From Clostridium_AW sp040797845 (lineage in GTDB: Bacteria > Bacillota > Clostridia > Clostridiales > Clostridiaceae): a stretch of DNA of 64,000 bases. The position numbers were made by a program, and so were the translations under genes. Every line of letters starts with the position of its first letter. Position 1 is the first letter of the stretch. Positions 62,541 to 64,000 of the stretch are shown in pieces. The DNA lies in contig JBFNFA010000004.1 of assembly GCA_040797845.1 (NCBI GenBank), positions 62,001 through 126,000 on the forward strand, written 5' to 3'. The notes beneath the pieces were generated by a model, which was not told where the DNA came from, ran no database searches, and saw only the letters and a list, made by a program, of their open reading frames with translations.

Positions 62541-64000
62541 TGAATGATAGAGCATTAAGAGTGCTAGAATTTAATAAGATAAAGGAAATATTAAAAGGAT
62601 TTGCTCATACTCAAGCGGCTAAAGATATAATTGATGATCTAAAACCGTATGATAATTTATATGAAGTTAGGGAACATTTACAGGAAACTAAAGAAGGACT
62701 AATGTTGTTAGTAAAAAAGGGATCACCACCCTTTGAAGGGATATATGATGTTAGAGAGGAAATAGGAAAAGGGGAAAAGGGTTTTGTTCTTCTTCCTGGA
62801 CAATTGTTGAAAATTGCAAATGTTATGAGATCGTCCAGAAAATTTAAAGATTACGTTTCTCATAAAGATGAAGAGGAAGGATATAAAGTCATAGAAGATA
62901 TATGTGAAAGCATATATCCACTTAAATCCCTAGAAGATGATATATACAATGCAATCATCGGTGAAGAAGAGATATCAGATAGGGCAAGTAGCGCTCTTTA
63001 TAATATAAGAAGATCCTTAAAGGATAAAAATGCTTCAATAAGGGATAAGGTTAACTCTCTTATAAGGAGCTATGCTCCTTATCTTCAAGATAGCTTATAT
63101 ACCATGAGGGGCGAGAGATATGTTCTTCCAGTAAAAGCTGAGAATAAAAGCTCAGTTCCTGGATTAGTACATGATCAGAGCTCATCAGGTGCAACATTGT
63201 TTATTGAACCTATGAGTTTAGTAAATTTAAATAACGAAATAAAAGAACTCATACTAAAAGAGAAGGCAGAAATAGAAAGGATACTAAAGGAGTTATCCTC
63301 TAAAGTATGTGAGAATATAGCATATGTTAAAAACAATGCAAATATAATATGGGAGTTAGACTTCATATTTGCTAAATCTAAGTTTGGTAGCAGTTTAAAT
63401 GCTATTTGTCCTCATGTAAATGAGGATGGATTTGTAGACATAGTACAAGGAAAGCATCCATTAATTGATCCGAAAGTGGTTGTTCCCATTGATGTGTATT
63501 TAGGAAGAGATTTTACTTCACTTGTAATAACAGGTCCTAACACTGGAGGTAAAACGGTAACTTTAAAAACTGTAGGGCTTTTACATATTATGGCTATGAG
63601 TGGCCTTATGATTCCTGCTAGGGAGAACTCAACCGTAAGCCTTTTTAAAGAGATATATGCAGACATAGGGGATGAACAAAGTATAGAGCAGAGTTTATCT
63701 ACATTTTCATCCCATATGACAAATATAGTAAATATAATAGGAAATGCGGATTCAAAGTCATTGGTGCTGTTTGACGAATTAGGAGCGGGGACAGATCCAA
63801 CGGAAGGAGCTGCTTTAGCTGTTTCAATATTAGAATATTTAAGAAAGAAAGATGTTAAAATCGTTGCTACTACCCACTATAGTGAGTTAAAAGGATATGC
63901 CTTAAAGACTGAAGGAGTAGAAAACGCTTCAGTAGAGTTTGATGTAGAAACATTAAAGCCTACCTATAGATTACTCATTGGAATACCTGGTAAATCTAAT
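62540..64000 (+). CDS. mutS2: Endonuclease MutS2, 3'-truncated by the window edge
   Basis: 487 codons are visible and the frame is open to the window end. The core and lever domains are followed by the MutS-type ATPase: Walker A TGPNTGGKTVTLKT, then STFSSHMTNIV, Walker B SLVLFDELGAGTDPTEGAAL and TTHYSELK. The Smr nuclease domain lies beyond the window. MutS2 acts on branched DNA and collided ribosomes rather than mismatch repair. The start overlaps the preceding stop. Confidence 0.97.
   Translation, partial: MNDRALRVLEFNKIKEILKGFAHTQAAKDIIDDLKPYDNLYEVREHLQETKEGLMLLVKKGSPPFEGIYDVREEIGKGEKGFVLLPGQLLKIANVMRSSRKFKDYVSHKDEEEGYKVIEDICESIYPLKSLEDDIYNAIIGEEEISDRASSALYNIRRSLKDKNASIRDKVNSLIRSYAPYLQDSLYTMRGERYVLPVKAENKSSVPGLVHDQSSSGATLFIEPMSLVNLNNEIKELILKEKAEIERILKELSSKVCENIAYVKNNANIIWELDFIFAKSKFGSSLNAICPHVNEDGFVDIVQGKHPLIDPKVVVPIDVYLGRDFTSLVITGPNTGGKTVTLKTVGLLHIMAMSGLMIPARENSTVSLFKEIYADIGDEQSIEQSLSTFSSHMTNIVNIIGNADSKSLVLFDELGAGTDPTEGAALAVSILEYLRKKDVKIVATTHYSELKGYALKTEGVENASVEFDVETLKPTYRLLIGIPGKSN

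Overview
The window is AT-rich chromosomal DNA from a spore-forming, anaerobic-type Firmicute close to Clostridium sensu stricto. The evidence is strong AGGAGG-type ribosome sites, three T-box leaders, an L20 leader, an alpha/beta-type spore protein, a YtxC-type sporulation protein, the acetylated diaminopimelate route, Ktr potassium uptake and an infC-rpmI-rplT operon. I see no phage, insertion sequence, CRISPR array or rRNA operon.

Region 1 (1-2.5 kb) holds the end of a membrane sensor kinase and an NtrC-type sigma54 activator. Region 2 (2.6-22.7 kb) is a large histidine-degradation island. It contains hutU, ftcD copy 1 and hutI; then a soluble chemoreceptor-like protein, a TRIC-type membrane protein and a 1020-residue SARP/AfsR-like regulator (winged helix, BTAD, ATPase, TPR-like tail); then a DapF-fold epimerase, an antiporter-family permease and hutH; then two glutamate-type transporters, ftcD copy 2, fhs and fchA. 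Together these turn histidine into glutamate, ammonia and, through formimino-tetrahydrofolate, formate and ATP. hutG and folD are not in the window.

The most interesting signal is regulatory. Three promoters of the hut island (before hutU, the epimerase-permease-hutH operon, and ftcD2) carry direct repeats of (T)AGACG/TGACG spaced exactly 11 bp. The proximal repeat lies 9-10 bp upstream of a TATAAT box. This is the architecture by which actinobacterial SARP proteins bind, and a SARP-like gene lies inside the same island. I propose that it is the hut activator. The two glutamate-type transporters instead have clear sigma54 (-24/-12) promoters with GG-N10-GC spacing, and the first has upstream dyads suited to a bacterial enhancer-binding protein.

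Region 3 (22.7-31.9 kb): T-box plus valS, folC, a 580-bp gap with a ~190-bp palindromic element and other hairpins, a TSCPD protein, a beta-propeller protein, a DUF4364-type protein, a PdaB-like deacetylase, a Mur-ligase-like remnant-type protein and a two-OB-fold SSB-like protein. Region 4 (32-36.3 kb): lysine/diaminopimelate genes dapD, patA, dapB, dapA and a decayed asd pseudogene with in-frame stops. Region 5 (36.4-42.4 kb): an oppABCDF peptide importer. Region 6 (42.4-48 kb): a spore protein, a methyltransferase, hslO, a cobalamin riboswitch with cobT, tRNA-Phe/Gly/Cys, and two uncharacterised or sporulation genes. Region 7 (48-64 kb): T-box thrS, infC-rpmI-rplT, ktrB-ktrA, an rRNA methyltransferase, T-box pheS-pheT, zapA, a glycosyltransferase, a U32 peptidase and the start of mutS2.

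All calls rest on reading the sequence and on family knowledge; no database search was run.
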